From Oxalobacteraceae bacterium (GTDB lineage: Bacteria > Pseudomonadota > Gammaproteobacteria > Burkholderiales > Burkholderiaceae_D), in contig JAIXTG010000390.1 of NCBI GenBank assembly GCA_027484285.1, positions 1 to 34,207 of the forward strand: a stretch of DNA of 34,207 nucleotides. The letters are read 5' to 3'. A program made the translations under genes and the position numbers. The notes under the pieces were generated by a model that saw only the letters and a program-made list of their open reading frames with translations, was not told the origin of the DNA and did no database searches. Shown in pieces: positions 32,139 to 34,207 of the stretch (positions are counted from its first letter, which is position 1; each line of letters opens with the position of its first letter).

Positions 32139-32779
32139 GCGACGACGTGAAGAAGCGCAATTCCCTGACGCTGAAAGAGGTCGATGGCAAAACGAAGGAC
32201 CGGGTTATCGCAGAAGCCTACATGTCGCCCGAAACGGTGAATGCGTCCGTAGTGACGGATTGGGGGCAGCGATGGGTAGCCGACCTGTCGCTGAATGATT
32301 CGATCGCCATCCTTCGAGAGAAGGCCGAGAAGGTGCGCGGCGGGGACCTGTCGGACATGGAAGCGACCCTCGTTTCGCAGGTGCGATCGCTGGACATGAT
32401 CTTCTCCAATCTGGCGGCTCGGGCGGCGAACACGCAGAACGTGGACTTCATGGAAAAGTACCTTCGGCTGGCATTGAAGGCGCAGGCGCAAGCCCGCACC
32501 ACGGTCGAAGCCCTGCACGAGATGAAGTACCCGCGTCAGGCGTTTTTCATCGGCCAGCAATACAACGCCGAGCAGCAGCAGGTGAATAACGCGATCGGTA
32601 CGCGCATGCGCCCGCGCCCGCGGGAAAGCGTCATTCCGAAAAATGGGAACGAACTATTGGAGGCGACAGATGGCGAACGGCTGGACTCCGGAACGGCGGC
32701 AGCGGCAGGCCGAGCTGATCCGCACTTGGCAGCCATGGGCTCGATCGACCGGCGCAAAGACCGACGAGGGAAAGGCTAG
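32135..32779 (+). CDS. Hypothetical mobile-element protein
   Basis: 214 aa from ATG 32135 (ATGA overlap with the previous gene). A soluble, mainly helical protein: YMSPETVNASVVTDWGQRW, LSLNDSIAILREKAEKV, then a long helix pair (VDFMEKYLRLALKAQAQART, VEALHEMKYPRQAFFIGQQY). The last 37 residues overlap the next gene in another frame and have a biased composition, so the functional protein may be the first 175 residues. I do not recognise the family. Its place after the replication module is where satellites often carry packaging genes. Confidence 0.65.
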   Translation: MSDDVKKRNSLTLKEVDGKTKDRVIAEAYMSPETVNASVVTDWGQRWVADLSLNDSIAILREKAEKVRGGDLSDMEATLVSQVRSLDMIFSNLAARAANTQNVDFMEKYLRLALKAQAQARTTVEALHEMKYPRQAFFIGQQYNAEQQQVNNAIGTRMRPRPRESVIPKNGNELLEATDGERLDSGTAAAAGRADPHLAAMGSIDRRKDRRGKG

Positions 32780-32885
32780 GAGTAGCCAGAACTCGCACAA
32801 GCATGGCGAATACTCGGCCGCGGCGATCGACGCACGGCGGCGGCTACGAGAAGCCCTGTGGATCTTGAAGATGGCGATGACCTGA
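32670..32885 (+). CDS. Small basic protein, W-PW-STG type
   Basis: 71 aa from ATG 32670. It reads MANGWTPERRQRQAELIRTW, QPWARSTGAKTDEGKARSSQ, NSHKHGEYSA. I recognise this as a pattern of small proteins common in phages and integrative elements (W.PW..STGP.T..GKA.....KHG). Function unknown. It overlaps the preceding gene by 110 bases in a different frame. Confidence 0.65.
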   Translation: MANGWTPERRQRQAELIRTWQPWARSTGAKTDEGKARSSQNSHKHGEYSAAAIDARRRLREALWILKMAMT

Positions 32886-32887
32886 CC

Positions 32888-32929
32888 AGCGGACGCAGCG
32901 GACGCAGCGGACGCAGCGGACGCAGCGGA
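32888..32929. repeat. Tandem 9-bp repeat
   Basis: AGCGGACGC is repeated four times and then partly (AGCGGA), starting two bases after a stop codon. It lies in the 140-base gap before the next gene. It could be a replication slippage product or a binding site array. Confidence 0.9.
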
Positions 32930-33027
32930 TTTTAAGTCTTCTGGGCCTATCAGCGAGTGGTTTGTAACGTCACGATTGCCATTTAAAAAATTGACTGTAG
33001 GGAAATTGTAGGCAACTATGCACGGCT

Positions 33028-33312
33028 ATGTTTACCTTGCTTTCGTCCCTTGACCCTAACGCGGTGTTGAACTGGGCGCGATGGCGCTTGAATGCGTCCT
33101 CCGATCGGCAATTGAGTGAATTACTCGGCGTTGCTCCACCACTGGTTTCACGAATCCGCCATGGTCGACTTCCACTTAGCAGCGTCGTCGTCGCGAACCT
33201 GCTCTATCTTACGAATACTCGCTTGCGCGACTTGCCCGTACTTGCTGCAGAGACTCCTGCAGCTTGGCAAGCGCCAGTCAAGCGTGGGCGTCCAAAGATC
33301 GTGAGCAAGTAG
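33028..33312 (+). CDS. Small HTH protein
   Basis: 94 aa with a Cro/C1-like helix-turn-helix: SDRQLSELLGVAPPLVSRIR followed by HGRLPLSSVV. The C-terminus is a basic tail (KRGRPKIVSK). A later start is possible because no strong ribosome binding site is seen. It is the last gene of element B before the tRNA end, and may be a repressor or an end-localised regulator. Confidence 0.6.
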   Translation: MFTLLSSLDPNAVLNWARWRLNASSDRQLSELLGVAPPLVSRIRHGRLPLSSVVVANLLYLTNTRLRDLPVLAAETPAAWQAPVKRGRPKIVSK

Positions 33313-33381
33313 GGCGAGATGGTTTGAGCCCCCCAGAGCCTCCAAGATTCGCTAAAGAAGAAAATGCGTTGCTGAAAACCG

Positions 33382-33400
33382 CTTACATAGCGGTTACATG
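33382..33400. repeat. Arm-type repeat pair, right end of element B
   Basis: CTTACATAGCGGTTACATG holds TTACAT twice with an 11-bp period. The second unit is 20 bases left of the terminator stem. It matches the left-end pair of element B at 22815. Confidence 0.6.
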
Positions 33401-33403
33401 AAA

Positions 33404-33447
33404 GCTAAAAAACAAAAGGGTTACAGGAAATACACCTGTAACCCTTT
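33404..33447 (-). terminator. Rho-independent terminator of the tRNA gene
   Basis: Perfect 13-bp stem AAAGGGTTACAGG/CCTGTAACCCTTT (33415-33427 and 33435-33447), followed on the minus strand by a T-rich run (33404-33414). It lies directly after the tRNA 3' end. Confidence 0.85.
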
Positions 33448-33453
33448 GTTTTT

Positions 33454-33534
<81 letters not shown>

Positions 33535-33581
33535 AAAAAGACAGCAAGCAAAACAGTCGCGATTCTAACCGGCAGGCAAGC

Positions 33582-33611
33582 CAACGGCGAGGCTTTCATG
33601 CCCCGCCGTTG
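33582..33611 (-). terminator. Hairpin after rpoD
   Basis: On the minus strand CAACGGCGGGGC and GCCTCGCCGTTG form a 12-bp stem with one G-U pair around ATGAAA, 13 bases after the rpoD stop. There is no T run directly after it, so it may be a weak terminator or an mRNA end stabiliser. Confidence 0.6.
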
Positions 33612-33624
33612 AATTTCCGGTGGA

Positions 33625-34207
<583 letters not shown>

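Overview
The window looks like a betaproteobacterial chromosome. The best anchor is the right edge, where the C-terminal part of a housekeeping sigma-70 gene (rpoD) lies next to a CAU-anticodon tRNA gene, probably tRNA-Ile2. Everything to the left of the tRNA appears to be accessory DNA accumulated at the tRNA 3' end. Class-level placement is an inference from protein resemblance, not from a search.

Left third (140-9981): a complete type I-E CRISPR-Cas locus in the order cas3-cse1-cse2-cas7-cas5-cas6e-cas1-cas2, then an AT-rich leader and an array of 20 repeats and 19 spacers. The genes overlap tightly and read as one operon. cas1 carries an in-frame TAA at codon 50 although its catalytic residues are intact, so interference looks functional while spacer acquisition is doubtful. 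Repeats decay at the leader-distal end. Two spacers (14 and 19) are diverged versions of the same protospacer.

Middle (10012-15599, 'element C'): a minus-strand satellite-like set, alpA - 53-aa ORF - TOPRIM/DUF927 replication protein - a gene full of GGGGAC motifs - small ORF - phage small terminase subunit. It ends at a 48-bp direct repeat of the tRNA 3' half (att1). No integrase is seen for it.

Element A (15552-22683, 7.1 kb, GC-poorer) has a 440-aa tyrosine integrase, a small HTH protein, a Prim-Pol/PriCT/AAA replication module split into two frames, and a cargo set (an M41-like HEAAH protein, a two-helix membrane protein, an unknown protein and a possible NTF2-like protein). Element B (22636-33501, 10.9 kb) has a homologous 440-aa integrase, a secreted subtilase, a dead IS3-type transposase fragment, an HTH protein, a PriCT_2/TOPRIM/DUF927 replication protein, its own GGGAC-rich gene, and small genes up to the tRNA. 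att1, att2 and att3 (the last inside the intact tRNA) are identical over 48 bp, and each has the tRNA terminator hairpin beside it.

Two patterns seem new. First, each element end carries a pair of direct repeats 11 bp apart, at conserved distances from the core, with element-specific sequence; these look like integrase arm sites, and the pair left of att1 shows that a third element ended there. Second, the gene directly after each DUF927 gene holds 12-13 copies of GGG(G)AC in both orientations within about 200-230 bp. The same DNA word is translated into different peptides in the two elements, so selection seems to act on the DNA, perhaps as a replication origin.
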